From Hydrogenophaga pseudoflava (GTDB taxonomy: Bacteria; Pseudomonadota; Gammaproteobacteria; Burkholderiales; Burkholderiaceae_C), in NCBI RefSeq assembly GCF_031020795.1, contig NZ_JAVHJP010000011.1:1-64000 (forward strand): 64,000 bases of DNA, in the 5' to 3' direction. The position numbers and the translations under genes are program-made. Shown piece after piece: positions 37,726 through 46,353 of the stretch; within the stretch, counting starts at the first letter, position 1; each line of letters starts with the position of its first letter. The notes below the pieces were generated by a model. The model was not told the DNA's origin and did not search any database. It saw only the letters and a list, made by a program, of their open reading frames with translations.

Positions 37726-37748
37726 TGTTTTAAACGTCGTTTAAAACA
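37726..37748. promoter_or_regulatory. Palindromic operator candidate
   Basis: A perfect inverted repeat of 11-bp arms, TGTTTTAAACG and CGTTTAAAACA, around a single T at 37737. It touches the -35 box of the transglycosylase promoter and lies in an AT-rich patch within GC-rich DNA. The form fits a dimeric regulator of TetR or similar type; the protein is unknown. Confidence 0.6.
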
Positions 37749-37895
37749 ATATTTTGTTATAAAAAAGATGATGGAGAGTCCTTGGTTGCAAGTTCCTAGC
37801 GGCGGGTCCAGCAGCTGTGCAGGCTGCCGTCTGTCTGTGTTTGAGGTACCGCTGGTCGGATGTGCACGCGGTTGCGTCTGGTTGCAGCCGGGCGG

Positions 37896-38081
37896 CTACC
37901 GCCAGTCGGACAGTTGCGGGCGCAGGGGTAACAGTGCGTCTGAGCGCTTGAAATCGAGACCACGACGGCGTAACCTTAGGGCGTCGGTCTGATGACCGGC
38001 AACCAGCCGATCAGGCAGTTCAGCTGCCAGTCGGCTCACAACGGAAGCAATCTCTTGCTTCCAGGCGTCAGGGACATTCAT
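37896..38081 (-). CDS. Possible small protein, 61 residues
   Basis: A short frame from ATG 38081, immediately preceded by AGGGAG, giving a product starting MNVPDAWKQEIASVVSRL and ending RPQLSDWR. Composition is protein-like (an amphipathic start and a charged end), but I do not recognise a family. It lies antisense to the hairpin series at 37983-38163, which could equally explain the sequence constraint. Treat as tentative. Confidence 0.25.
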   Translation of the reverse strand: MNVPDAWKQEIASVVSRLAAELPDRLVAGHQTDALRLRRRGLDFKRSDALLPLRPQLSDWR

Positions 38082-38163
38082 CTCCCTGCCTGCCAACCCC
38101 GACGGCAAGTGCAATTTGCCCGCCGTCAACCCCGGCAGGTTCTCCTGCCGGGGTTTCTTTTTT
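37983..38163 (+). ncRNA. Candidate structured RNA: six hairpins ending in a terminator
   Basis: Read rightward, this stretch folds by eye into six consecutive hairpins: 37983-38000 (GTCGGTC/GACCGGC with a TGAT loop), 38005-38036 (AGCCGA/TCGGCT enclosing GGCAG/CTGCC), 38043-38062 (perfect GGAAGCAA/TTGCTTCC with a TCTC loop), 38062-38092 (CAGG and CAGGGA with TCCCTG and CCTG), 38101-38127 (GACGGC/GCCGTC) and a 12-bp terminator stem at 38128-38155. No plus-strand gene precedes it. The 5' end is unknown; a TATAAA at 37758-37763 could be a weak -10. It may be a trans-acting RNA or an attenuating leader of the DUF349 gene 100 bases downstream. It does not match RNase P, SRP RNA, tmRNA or 6S RNA motifs I know. 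Confidence 0.4.
38128..38163 (+). terminator. Strong intrinsic terminator
   Basis: A 12-bp perfect stem (AACCCCGGCAGG and CCTGCCGGGGTT) with a TTCT loop is followed by TCTTTTTT. It ends rightward transcription although no rightward gene lies between the transglycosylase and this point. Confidence 0.9.
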
Positions 38164-38266
38164 GGGGGCCGGCATGCCAAGTCGGTAACGGGACATCCCG
38201 GGCGACAATAGCGGGTGCGGTCCATCGCCATTGGCGTGGGCGTTTCATATTGCTGTACTTATCACT

Positions 38267-40933
38267 ATGTCGCTGTTTTCCTTGCGCAAGAGCGCGCCCC
38301 AGTCTCCCTCGTCCGATCCCGCCGCAACGCCGGCCGGTGGGGGCGCGGCGGCCTCGACTCCGTCGGCCCATCCTCTTGATGCGTTGACGGGAGGTGCGTT
38401 CTCCGCGCCCACCAGCGGAGAGAGGGCTGCCCGGGTGCGCGCCTGGTTGCAGACCGAGCCCGCCTGGGACGCCATGAACGAGGTGTTCAAGGAACTCTCC
38501 CAGCGGGACCGCGGTGCAGCCAAACCCCTGAAGGAAAAGCTGGACGAACTCAAGCGCCAAAAGGCCCAGGAGCACATCGGCGTGGAATGGGCCCAGAAGG
38601 CCCAGGCGCTCATTGCGCAGTCGCGGCTCAACCTGGCCGATGCCATGGCCTGGCAGCGCGATGCGGCCAGGGCCGGGGCGCCGCTGTCGCGCGAACCGCT
38701 CGCCGGGCTCAAGGCGGCGCTGGCCGAACGCGTCAAGGCCATCGAAGACCTGCAGCACCGGGTGCAGGTCGAGCGCGAGTCAGCGGTGTTGATGGCACAG
38801 CGCATCGAAATTCTCTCGACCAAGTCGTGGAAAGAAGCCCAGGCGGGTGTCGAGGGGCTGCGGGCGGATGTCCAGCAGTGGCAGGCGCAGGCCAGCGGGC
38901 TGGCCGACGACCCGCAGTGGCCCAGCGTCGAAGTCCGGTTCCCTCCCATGCTGGAGGCGTCACGGCAGCAGCTGCAGCTGGTCTGGGATGCCTTTGAAGC
39001 CGCGCTGGCTCAAGCGGTGGCTGCGGATGCGGACCCGCAGGCGCCATTGCCGGCCGTGCCGGTTTGGGCCGATGAACTGCGGCAGGCGCGGGGCGTCGAA
39101 GCGCCGCCTGAAGTTGACAAGACAGATGCGCAGGCGACCGAGCGGCGTGCCCGGGCCAGGGCGGATCTGCAGAAGGCGCTGGAAACGCTCGAACGCGAGC
39201 TGGCGCAGGGACACGGCAAAGCCACCCCCAAGGCGGCGGCGGATGTCCGGGCCCTGTTGCGATCGTCAAGCCGGTTGGTGGGCGCCGAGCTCGAAGGCAA
39301 GGCGAATGCGATCTTGGCCCAGGCTGGCGAACTGGAAGACTGGCAACGCTGGCGCGCCGACCAGCAGCGTGAGGAACTGGTCCGCAAAGCCGAAGCCCTG
39401 CTGGCTGCGCCGGAAGGGCAGCGTCTGGGCGGTCGCAAGATGCAGGAAACCCTGCGCGGCCTGCGGGAACAGTGGAAGACGACCGACCAGGGCGGGCAGG
39501 CCAACCACGCGCTCTGGAAACGTTTCGATGAGGCTTGCACTCTGGCGCACAAGGAGGTCGAGGTGTGGCTGACCCAGGTGCGTCAGCAGGCGGAGGCCCA
39601 CCGGGCCCAGCGGCTGGCCATCATCGAGGAGGTCAAGGCCTGGACCGTGGCCCATGCCGGCCAAGCCGACTGGAAAAGCCAAATCCGCGATCTGCACGCC
39701 TTTTCCGAGCGTTGGCGCGAGGCCGGACATCTCAGCGAAAAAGCATTCGCCGAGATGCAGCCGCTCTGGAAGGAGGCCATGCACGCCGCCCACGTCGAGC
39801 TGGAAGCCGCCCAGGCGGAGAGTGTGGCGCGTCGCCGCGCCATGATCGACGAAGCGGTGGCGCTCGGCGAGGCGCCGCAGTTGCGCATCGATGCGGTGAA
39901 GGCCCTGCAGCAGCGCTGGCAGGCCGAAGCGCACGCGGTGCCGCTTGAAAGGAAGCAGGAACAGAAGCTCTGGGAGGCGTTCCGCCAGCCGATCGACGCC
40001 GCGTTCCAGCGCAAGAGCTCCGAGCGGGAGCGCACTGTGGCCACCCTGAATGCGCACGACCAGCGCGTGCTTGATGCGGCGCGTACGCTTGATGCGGCCA
40101 GCGCCAGCGGCGATGCTCAGCAGATCCGGGCGGCACAGCTGGCACTGGAACAGGCGATGCGGGGCGAAACCCCTGCGCAGGACGCTCCCCAAGCCGCGCC
40201 TCTGGATGGAGCGGCGGAGGGTGAAGCGCCGGCCGAGGCCAACGCGCCAACCGCTGCTGCGCCTGCACCGGCGGCTGCGCCCGCCCGCAAGCTCGTGGCC
40301 ATGCGGGGTGATGACCGGCCGGGCATGAAAAAGGCAGAGCCCGTGGCACGGGACGAGCGCCGTGGGCCGGCAGGACGGGATGGCCGCGGCGGCGCCCGTG
40401 ACGCCGGCAGGGGAGGGCGCGAGGGCTGGGGCGATGCCCGCCCGCCTCGCGAACACCGGGGTGCGCCGGCGCCCAGGCTGGGCGATGCGGCGTTCCGTGC
40501 ACAGCGTCAGGCGCTTGAGCATGCTGAAGTGGCGCTGCGCAAGCTGGCGGCGCAGGCGCATGGCGAGGTGCTCACTCAGCTGCTGACCGCCTGGGAACAG
40601 CGTGACCCGGCGGCTGTGCCCCCGGCCCAGGCGCTGGGTGGCCGTGCGGTGGCTGCGTCGCGCAGTGCCTGGGTGCAGTCACTGGGGGCCGCTCCTGCTG
40701 CGGCCGTGCCGGCCGAGGCCTTGCTGCGCCTGGAGATGGCGGCCGAGGTGCCGACGCCTGCGGACCAGGTAGAGGCGCGCAGGCTTCTGCAGTTGCAGAT
40801 GCTGACCCGGCGTCACGAGGCCGCTCCTGTGGACACTTGGCCACAGGATGTGGCCCGGGTGCTGGCGGCGTCGTTTGACGCGGGGGCTGCGCGACGCTTG
40901 CAGCAGGCGCTGAAGGTGCTGTTGAGGCGTTGA
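38267..40933 (+). CDS. DUF349-repeat protein
   Basis: An 888-residue acidic, helix-rich protein with several DUF349 units (segments such as WKEAQAGVEGL, LREQWKTTDQGG, LWKRFDEA, LQQRWQAEAHAVPLERKQEQKLWEAFRQPIDAAFQRKS). A Pro/Ala/Gly/Arg-rich disordered linker lies at about 640-735 and a helical C-terminal domain follows. It has no signal peptide. DUF349 proteins are widespread but of unknown function. The ATG at 38267 (MSLFSLRKS) is the natural start; the longer open frame lacks an ATG. There is no clear ribosome-binding site. It lies alone, just behind a strong terminator. Confidence 0.85.
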   Translation: MSLFSLRKSAPQSPSSDPAATPAGGGAAASTPSAHPLDALTGGAFSAPTSGERAARVRAWLQTEPAWDAMNEVFKELSQRDRGAAKPLKEKLDELKRQKAQEHIGVEWAQKAQALIAQSRLNLADAMAWQRDAARAGAPLSREPLAGLKAALAERVKAIEDLQHRVQVERESAVLMAQRIEILSTKSWKEAQAGVEGLRADVQQWQAQASGLADDPQWPSVEVRFPPMLEASRQQLQLVWDAFEAALAQAVAADADPQAPLPAVPVWADELRQARGVEAPPEVDKTDAQATERRARARADLQKALETLERELAQGHGKATPKAAADVRALLRSSSRLVGAELEGKANAILAQAGELEDWQRWRADQQREELVRKAEALLAAPEGQRLGGRKMQETLRGLREQWKTTDQGGQANHALWKRFDEACTLAHKEVEVWLTQVRQQAEAHRAQRLAIIEEVKAWTVAHAGQADWKSQIRDLHAFSERWREAGHLSEKAFAEMQPLWKEAMHAAHVELEAAQAESVARRRAMIDEAVALGEAPQLRIDAVKALQQRWQAEAHAVPLERKQEQKLWEAFRQPIDAAFQRKSSERERTVATLNAHDQRVLDAARTLDAASASGDAQQIRAAQLALEQAMRGETPAQDAPQAAPLDGAAEGEAPAEANAPTAAAPAPAAAPARKLVAMRGDDRPGMKKAEPVARDERRGPAGRDGRGGARDAGRGGREGWGDARPPREHRGAPAPRLGDAAFRAQRQALEHAEVALRKLAAQAHGEVLTQLLTAWEQRDPAAVPPAQALGGRAVAASRSAWVQSLGAAPAAAVPAEALLRLEMAAEVPTPADQVEARRLLQLQMLTRRHEAAPVDTWPQDVARVLAASFDAGAARRLQQALKVLLRR

Positions 40934-40955
40934 TGAGAGCGGACCGTCCGGGTGC

Positions 40956-41804
40956 TCAGGTGTCCGGGCGGAAGAAGCCGTCGTAAAGCAGGAGAAGCGC
41001 CGGAAACTCCTGGGCGAACCGACCGCGGCTGACGAAGTACGCCTCGCAGGTCACGGCAAAAAACTCCGCCGGGTCGGTGGCCGCGTAGCTGTCCAGCCAG
41101 GGGCGTTCGGCACCGAAGCGCTCCGCCATGGACACGCTTTCTCTGAAATGGTCGTAGGCCTGCGTCATGGCGCGGCGCCAGTGTTCGCGGGCCTGGGCGT
41201 CGCTGCGGGTGCCCCAGAGTCCCGCCACGAGAGCCGGCGCGCCGTCGGGACTGCCGCCGGCGTGCATGCCCCGCATGTCGATCTTGTGCACGAACTCGTG
41301 GATCACCACGTTGCTGCCGGTGCTCGCGGCATCGGGTGCCTGGCGAACCTCCTGCCAGCTCAGCATGACAGGGCCGCGGTCCATGGCCTCGCCGGCGAGC
41401 ACCTCATCGTAGTGGTGGACCACCCCGCTGGCGTCTGCCACGCGGCGGCGCGCCAGTGCAGCTCCCGGCTGCACCACGATGCCGACGAAATCGTCGTACC
41501 AGGCCAGGGCGTCCAGCGGATGGGATGCCAGACGCCCGGAGGGCGGTCGGATGTGCAGCAGGGGTATGCACGCCTGGGCAGCGATCGCCAGCGCCATGGC
41601 GTCGGTGATGACGAGTCCATGGGCGCCGTGAAACTCCTTTTCCATAAGAAAGTGGCCGCTGAGCTGGCGCAGGTGGTTCCGATCCGGCCCCGAGAGTTCG
41701 GCCAGAAAGGGATGGGAATTCAGAATGGTCGCCCAAAGCCCGGCCGGGACAGGGGGCTCCGCCCGCCAGCGGCGCGGGAGCCAGCGCTGCAGCGTCTGAA
41801 TCAC
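40956..41804 (-). CDS. mtfA: MtfA-type zinc peptidase
   Basis: A 282-residue protein with the gluzincin motif HEFVH (His169, Glu170, His173) and a downstream Glu in FFAVTCEAYF that should complete the zinc site, as in MtfA (Mlc titration factor A). In enterobacteria MtfA binds the glucose regulator Mlc and has aminopeptidase activity; Mlc need not exist here. The start is a GTG at 41804 overlapping the lpxH stop (GTGA); no better ATG exists. Last gene of the operon that starts at the TPR gene. Confidence 0.9.
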   Translation of the reverse strand: MIQTLQRWLPRRWRAEPPVPAGLWATILNSHPFLAELSGPDRNHLRQLSGHFLMEKEFHGAHGLVITDAMALAIAAQACIPLLHIRPPSGRLASHPLDALAWYDDFVGIVVQPGAALARRRVADASGVVHHYDEVLAGEAMDRGPVMLSWQEVRQAPDAASTGSNVVIHEFVHKIDMRGMHAGGSPDGAPALVAGLWGTRSDAQAREHWRRAMTQAYDHFRESVSMAERFGAERPWLDSYAATDPAEFFAVTCEAYFVSRGRFAQEFPALLLLYDGFFRPDT

Positions 41805-42595
41805 GGGCGCAGGTGGGAGAAACCGCTGCGGTCCAGCCGCAGGATGTCCAGCCGGGCGGGATCGGCTGCCGCGTCCCAGTCGCTGAGCACCACACGCCGG
41901 AGGCCGTCTCCCAGGTCGTGTGTCGCGGGCCGGTGGGTGTGTCCGTGGATCAGCGTTTCGGCATCGGCGGCCCGAAGCCAGCGGCGCGCTTCTTCTGCGT
42001 CCACGTCCGCCCATAGTGCAGGGTCGTGCGCCAGGCTCTTCTTGCGGGCTTCGCTGCGTTCGCGCAGGTCGCGCGCCACGGCTTCCCGCTGCGCGAGCGG
42101 TTGGGCCAGGAAGCTGCGCTGCCATTCTGCAGAGCGGACCATGGCGCGAAAAGCCAGGTAGTCGGTGTCGTCCAGGCACAGCGCGTCGCCGTGGCTGAGC
42201 AGCCAGCGCTTTCCGGCGAATTCCAGCACCGTCGGGTCGTCCAGACCCTGCATGCCGCAGGCTCTCAGAGCAGAAGGGCCAATAAGGAAATCCCGGTTGC
42301 CACACATGAAGAACACCGGCGTGTCGATGCTGTGCTGGTGCAGTTGCCGGGCACACAGGGAACCGAAAGAGTCTGGGTTCTCCAGCGCATCGTCTCCGAC
42401 CCACACTTCAAACAGGTCGCCAAGGATGATCAGCGCATCGGCCCGCTCCGAGGGGCGGCGCTCCAGGTAGCGTTGCCACGCCTCCAACGTCTGTGGCTCC
42501 CCGGGGTGCAGATGGAGGTCCGAAATGAAATCGACCGCCTGCCAATGCGCGGAAGCGCGCAACTCGGCCAGGCGGTCGAACGACGGGTTCGTCAT
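41801..42595 (-). CDS. lpxH: UDP-2,3-diacylglucosamine diphosphatase
   Basis: A 264-residue metallophosphoesterase of lipid A synthesis that forms lipid X. The five metal motifs are present: ISDLHLHP (about 23-31), GDLFEVWVGDD, GNRDFL, SHGD and HGHTHRPA. It is a peripheral enzyme of the inner membrane. It follows the cytoplasmic cyclophilin gene with 23 bp between and overlaps mtfA by four bases; lpxH beside ppiB is a common arrangement. Confidence 0.95.
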   Translation of the reverse strand: MTNPSFDRLAELRASAHWQAVDFISDLHLHPGEPQTLEAWQRYLERRPSERADALIILGDLFEVWVGDDALENPDSFGSLCARQLHQHSIDTPVFFMCGNRDFLIGPSALRACGMQGLDDPTVLEFAGKRWLLSHGDALCLDDTDYLAFRAMVRSAEWQRSFLAQPLAQREAVARDLRERSEARKKSLAHDPALWADVDAEEARRWLRAADAETLIHGHTHRPATHDLGDGLRRVVLSDWDAAADPARLDILRLDRSGFSHLRP

Positions 42596-42618
42596 GGGTC
42601 AGGGGCGGACCCTGAGCT

Positions 42619-43125
42619 TCAGAGCGCGACCGCCTTTTCGATCACCACGTCCTGTTTGGGCACGTCGTCGTGGAAGCCACGGCGGCCGGTGGGCGTGGCT
42701 TCGATCTTCTTCACCACGTCGGACCCCGACACCACCTTGCCGAACACCGCATAGCCCCAACCCTGGGCGCTCGGAGCGGTGTGGTTGAGGAAGGCGTTGT
42801 TGGCCACGTTGATGAAGAACTGGGCGCTGGCCGAGTGCGGGTCGCTGGTGCGCGCCATGGCCACGGTGTAGATCTCGTTGCGCAGGCCGTTGTTGGCTTC
42901 GTTCTGGATCGGCGCGTCGGTGGCTTTCTGGTTCATGCCGGGCTCGAAACCGCCTCCCTGCACCATGAAGCCGGGGATCACGCGGTGGAACACGGTGTTG
43001 TTGTAGTGGCCCTTGTTGACATAGGCCAGGAAGTTGGCGGTCGTCAGGGGGGCTTTCTCGGCATCGAGTTCGAGCGTGATGACGCCGAGGCCCGCGATGT
43101 GCAGTTCGACCTGGGGGTTGGCCAT
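42619..43125 (-). CDS. ppiB: Peptidyl-prolyl cis-trans isomerase, cytoplasmic cyclophilin
   Basis: A 168-residue cyclophilin without a signal peptide. The active-site block FHRVIPGFMVQGGGF (about 46-60) and AQFFINVANN are intact; the Trp of the classic cyclosporin site is replaced, as in many bacterial enzymes. It begins two bases after the stop of the periplasmic paralogue. Confidence 0.94.
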   Translation of the reverse strand: MANPQVELHIAGLGVITLELDAEKAPLTTANFLAYVNKGHYNNTVFHRVIPGFMVQGGGFEPGMNQKATDAPIQNEANNGLRNEIYTVAMARTSDPHSASAQFFINVANNAFLNHTAPSAQGWGYAVFGKVVSGSDVVKKIEATPTGRRGFHDDVPKQDVVIEKAVAL

Positions 43126-43127
43126 GT

Positions 43128-43853
43128 TCAGTTCTCCAGAGTGGCTTTGAGGATGGTGACGGGCGTTTTGGGAACGTCCGTCGGGAAGGGGCCGCCGGCA
43201 CCTGTGGGTGTGGCCTTGATCTTGTTGACCACTTCCATGCCGGCAATCACCTTGCCGAACACGGTGTAGCCGAACAGCTGCCCCGCGGCCAGCAGGTTGG
43301 CGCGGGGCACATTTTCATAGACACGGCCGCCATATTCGAAACGCGGCACCGGATCCCCTGGCGGGATGGGGGTCGGGTCCAGAAATGCGTTGTCCTTGAC
43401 GTTGATGAAAAACTGGGCGGTCGCGGAGTGCGGGTCATTGGTGCGCGCCATGGCGACCGTGCCCACCACGTTGCGCGGGCCACCCCGTTCCAGCGCCGCC
43501 TGACCCTCGTGTGCGACCGGCGCGCGGGTCGGTTTCTCCCGGTACTTGGCGTCGTATCCGCCGCCCTGAACCATGAAGTTGTCGATCACGCGGTGAAACA
43601 CCGTGCCGTCGTAGTGCTTGTCACGGACGTATTGAAGGAAGTTCTCGACCGTCTTGGGCGCCTTGTCCGGGTAGAGCTCCAGAACGATGTCGCCGGCCGA
43701 GGTGCTCAGGCGGACCTTGGGGTTCGGCGCGCCCGCTGCCACGGCGTCGGACATCGGCAGCGCGCCTAAGCTGCATGCCGCCAGTCCGGCTACTGCAAGG
43801 GCGCGCACCATGGTCCGGCGGCACGAAGAGGTGTGATCGAACTCAGACGGCAT
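43128..43853 (-). CDS. ppiA: Peptidyl-prolyl cis-trans isomerase, periplasmic cyclophilin
   Basis: A 241-residue cyclophilin with a signal peptide (about 1-40, AVA cleavage) for export. Active-site residues lie in FHRVIDNFMVQGGGYD and AQFFINVKDN. An insertion around DPTPIPPGDPVPRFEYGGRVYENVPR is longer than in the cytoplasmic paralogue. The ATG at 43853 shares a base with the preceding TGA (TGATG), indicating translational coupling to the L,D-transpeptidase gene. An ATG 14 codons in (MVRALAVAG) would give a more typical signal peptide. Confidence 0.92.
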   Translation of the reverse strand: MPSEFDHTSSCRRTMVRALAVAGLAACSLGALPMSDAVAAGAPNPKVRLSTSAGDIVLELYPDKAPKTVENFLQYVRDKHYDGTVFHRVIDNFMVQGGGYDAKYREKPTRAPVAHEGQAALERGGPRNVVGTVAMARTNDPHSATAQFFINVKDNAFLDPTPIPPGDPVPRFEYGGRVYENVPRANLLAAGQLFGYTVFGKVIAGMEVVNKIKATPTGAGGPFPTDVPKTPVTILKATLEN

Positions 43854-45310
43854 CAGGGTGTTCCCTCGTGAAAAATCTTCCATTGGTCGCCCTCAAGAGA
43901 CCAGTACTGGCGCCGGGTCACTCCTCGGCTTTGGCCTTGGGGCACCTCCCCGAAGGTGACCACCATCGTGTCCTGCTGATCCTTCCAGCGCAATACGGAC
44001 ACGTCCTTGATATCGACCGCCCTCGCGCTTTTCACAGAGTCCGGTCCGCCATCGGCGCGCAGCTTGCTCGAGTAGAACGCAATCAGGCGGTCGTTCTGTC
44101 CGGTGCTCTTGGCCGCTTGCCAGGAGGCCAACGCGGCCTCGAAGGTGCGCCGTTCTCCGTCGAGTGCCTCGGGTGCCACCCATTGGAGTTCTGGTGCGAT
44201 CACCACCGGTGTGGTGCGGATCTGAACGGTGGACAGCAGGCGCTCGAGATCCGGGTTGGAAAGTACCACGCAACCGTCCGAGGCTTGCGGTGCCCGGACG
44301 AACTGCTCGCTGGGCGTGCCGTGAAGCCAGATGCCACTGCCCGTCTTGCCACGCTGCATGTCCAGCGGGTTCGGGTAGTTGATGGGCAGCGCGCCGACGC
44401 CATAGAGGTCGGGCAGGCTCTCGGGATGCAGGGTGCTCGTGATGTAGTACACGCCCAGAGGGGTGCGCTTGTCGCCTTCCACCTCTTTTTCGATACCCGA
44501 CAAGCCGACCGAGATGTAGAAATCTCCCAGAAGTTTGAGCTTGGGCGGGGCGGCGAGCAAACCGCCAGCGTTGCCAGCGGGTGTCAGGTTTTCGAACAGG
44601 TACAGGCGCGACCGGGAGGCGTCCACGGCAATCGCGTGCCTGCTCTGAGAGGCCAAGCTCAGGAACTGGGACGGAATGGCTCCCTCGGGGGGGCGTTCAG
44701 TCAACGCCCGCAGGCGTCGGCGGGACTCGTCGCGCAGAACAGCGAGCTGCTGGGCCGCCGCCGTGGCGGCGGTGTCGGGCACATCGCCCAGCTGGCGGAC
44801 CGGCCGAACCTGCAGGCTCAACAGGTCGCCGTGCACGAGGTGCGCGAGGTGGAAATTGGGATGATCGTGGACCAGGCGCTCCACCTGCGACAGCGCCTCA
44901 CGGTGCTGGCCTTGGCTGATGAGTCGGTAGATGCCGATCAGCCTGGCCTCTGCTCGGCCTAGCAGTGGGGCAACGTGGGACATGGCCTCGTCGGACAGCG
45001 GCTGTGGCTGCAGGCCTGAGGGGCTCCTGGCCGATCGGATGAGCTCGGACGCCTGCTGCACCCGGGCCACGGCGACATTCATCAGTGATGAGCCCGCCTC
45101 CGTTGCGTTGCCCGGGGAAGCTGATCCGGCCGATAAGGAGAAGAGAGTGTCTCGAGAGTCCTGGGGCAGGAGGGCAATGAGCGCGCCCGACAATGCGGAG
45201 AGGGCCAAGGCCCCAAGGAGCCACCGGGGCAGGCCCCCAGAGCCAGGGGGGCGCAGGGAGGCGGCTGGGACGCTGGCGTGACCCCGTTGGAAAAACCGCC
45301 GACCCGCCAT
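43853..45310 (-). CDS. L,D-transpeptidase (YkuD) with NTF2-like C-terminal domain
   Basis: A 485-residue membrane-anchored peptidoglycan enzyme. One helix at 29-48, a helical linker, then the YkuD domain (about 225-375) with catalytic motif HGTPSE (His330) and ASDGCVVLS (Ser344, Cys347). The final 100 residues (WQAAKSTGQNDRLIAFYS ... YWSLEGDQWKIFHEG) resemble the SnoaL/NTF2-like domain seen at the end of Cds6-type L,D-transpeptidases, and the next gene carries a similar domain. It forms 3-3 crosslinks or attaches proteins to peptidoglycan. The first base of its ATG is the last base of the TPR gene's stop. Confidence 0.9.
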   Translation of the reverse strand: MAGRRFFQRGHASVPAASLRPPGSGGLPRWLLGALALSALSGALIALLPQDSRDTLFSLSAGSASPGNATEAGSSLMNVAVARVQQASELIRSARSPSGLQPQPLSDEAMSHVAPLLGRAEARLIGIYRLISQGQHREALSQVERLVHDHPNFHLAHLVHGDLLSLQVRPVRQLGDVPDTAATAAAQQLAVLRDESRRRLRALTERPPEGAIPSQFLSLASQSRHAIAVDASRSRLYLFENLTPAGNAGGLLAAPPKLKLLGDFYISVGLSGIEKEVEGDKRTPLGVYYITSTLHPESLPDLYGVGALPINYPNPLDMQRGKTGSGIWLHGTPSEQFVRAPQASDGCVVLSNPDLERLLSTVQIRTTPVVIAPELQWVAPEALDGERRTFEAALASWQAAKSTGQNDRLIAFYSSKLRADGGPDSVKSARAVDIKDVSVLRWKDQQDTMVVTFGEVPQGQSRGVTRRQYWSLEGDQWKIFHEGTP

Positions 45311-46353
45311 CAGGATCCCGTGGATTCGCGCACGATCAGCCAGCGGTTTCCGCTCTTGACCAGGTCCAGGGTCTTGCGGCTGGTCACGCTCAGCGAATCG
45401 GACGAATAGGCTTGGCGGAACTTGGCCGAAGCACGGTCACCGTTGACCGAAACGGAGAGCTCGCTGATGTCCACGTCGATGCGGTTGCGCGGCATGATGC
45501 GTGCCTTGCGATCAGCCTCCCACTCGCTGCGGCTCTGCCCTCCGGGAGGCGTGAAACTGCCGGCGTAGGCCCCCAGATAACCCGACATGTTCTTGCTGGA
45601 CCAGGCCTTGGCCCAGGCCGCGACAGCCGCTTCCACATCACCCTCGCTATTCACCGGGGCCGCGGGCGCCTGGGCAGCCGTTGCTGCCGGTGCCGGCGCG
45701 GCGGGCTTCGCCGCAGCCACGGGGGCCGTGGCCGGTGCAGGGGCTGCCGCGGGTTTGGCCCCCTTGGTGTCGGCTGCAAAAAGGTTGCGAATCAGGCTCA
45801 GCTTGGGAGCCACTCCGGCATTGCCCGCATCCAGCTGAAGCGCCTTGCTGTACGCCTGGCTGGCCAGCTTGGCGTAGACGTCCCCAAGGTTTTCGTGCGC
45901 AGTGGCGTAGCTGGGGTTGGTCCGGATCGCCATCTCGAGGGCTGCCCGCGCCTTGTCGAACTGGCTCTGCCCGGCGTACAGGACCGCGAGGTTGTTGTAG
46001 GGTTCGGGCAGCTCGGGGAACTCTTCGGTCAGCTTCTGGAACGTGGCGACGGCATCGGCCTGTTTGCCGCTTTCGGTTTGGATCACGCCTTTGAGGAAGC
46101 GCATCTGGGGATCCCGGGGCTTGCCTGCAAGATACTGATCGGCCTTGGCCATGGCCTCAGGGAGCTGCCCTGCTCGCAAGAGGCGATTGACCTCCGCGTA
46201 GTCGTCGCCCTGTGCTTGGGCCAGCGGCGCCGCGAGGGCTGCGGAAACCGCCACGCACAGAGCCATCAGGCGCAGCGGAGCGAAGGTTCGCCGGGTACCG
46301 GAACTGCGGAGGGAGACGGTCTGGGCAGAGGGAAAGTGCATGGGGTGGATCAT
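45310..46353 (-). CDS. Periplasmic TPR protein with NTF2-like C-terminal domain
   Basis: A 347-residue secreted protein. The signal peptide ends near AQAQG (47-49). TPR helices cover about 50-185 (RLLRAGQLPEAMAKADQYLAGKPRDPQ, FKLTEEFPELPEPYNNLAVLYAGQ, ALEMAIRTNPSYATAHENLGDVY). A Pro/Ala linker leads to an NTF2-like domain (about 240-347: AVAAWAKAWSSKNMSGYLGAY ... SGNRWLIVREST). It is the first gene of the operon with the L,D-transpeptidase, ppiA-like, ppiB, lpxH and mtfA genes. It probably works with the transpeptidase at the cell wall. TGAGGT precedes the ATG. Confidence 0.85.
   Translation of the reverse strand: MIHPMHFPSAQTVSLRSSGTRRTFAPLRLMALCVAVSAALAAPLAQAQGDDYAEVNRLLRAGQLPEAMAKADQYLAGKPRDPQMRFLKGVIQTESGKQADAVATFQKLTEEFPELPEPYNNLAVLYAGQSQFDKARAALEMAIRTNPSYATAHENLGDVYAKLASQAYSKALQLDAGNAGVAPKLSLIRNLFAADTKGAKPAAAPAPATAPVAAAKPAAPAPAATAAQAPAAPVNSEGDVEAAVAAWAKAWSSKNMSGYLGAYAGSFTPPGGQSRSEWEADRKARIMPRNRIDVDISELSVSVNGDRASAKFRQAYSSDSLSVTSRKTLDLVKSGNRWLIVRESTGS

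Noticed and set aside
37764..38163. Identity as 6S RNA, RNase P RNA, SRP RNA or tmRNA
   Set aside because: None of their hallmark sequences is present; kept only as an unassigned structured candidate.
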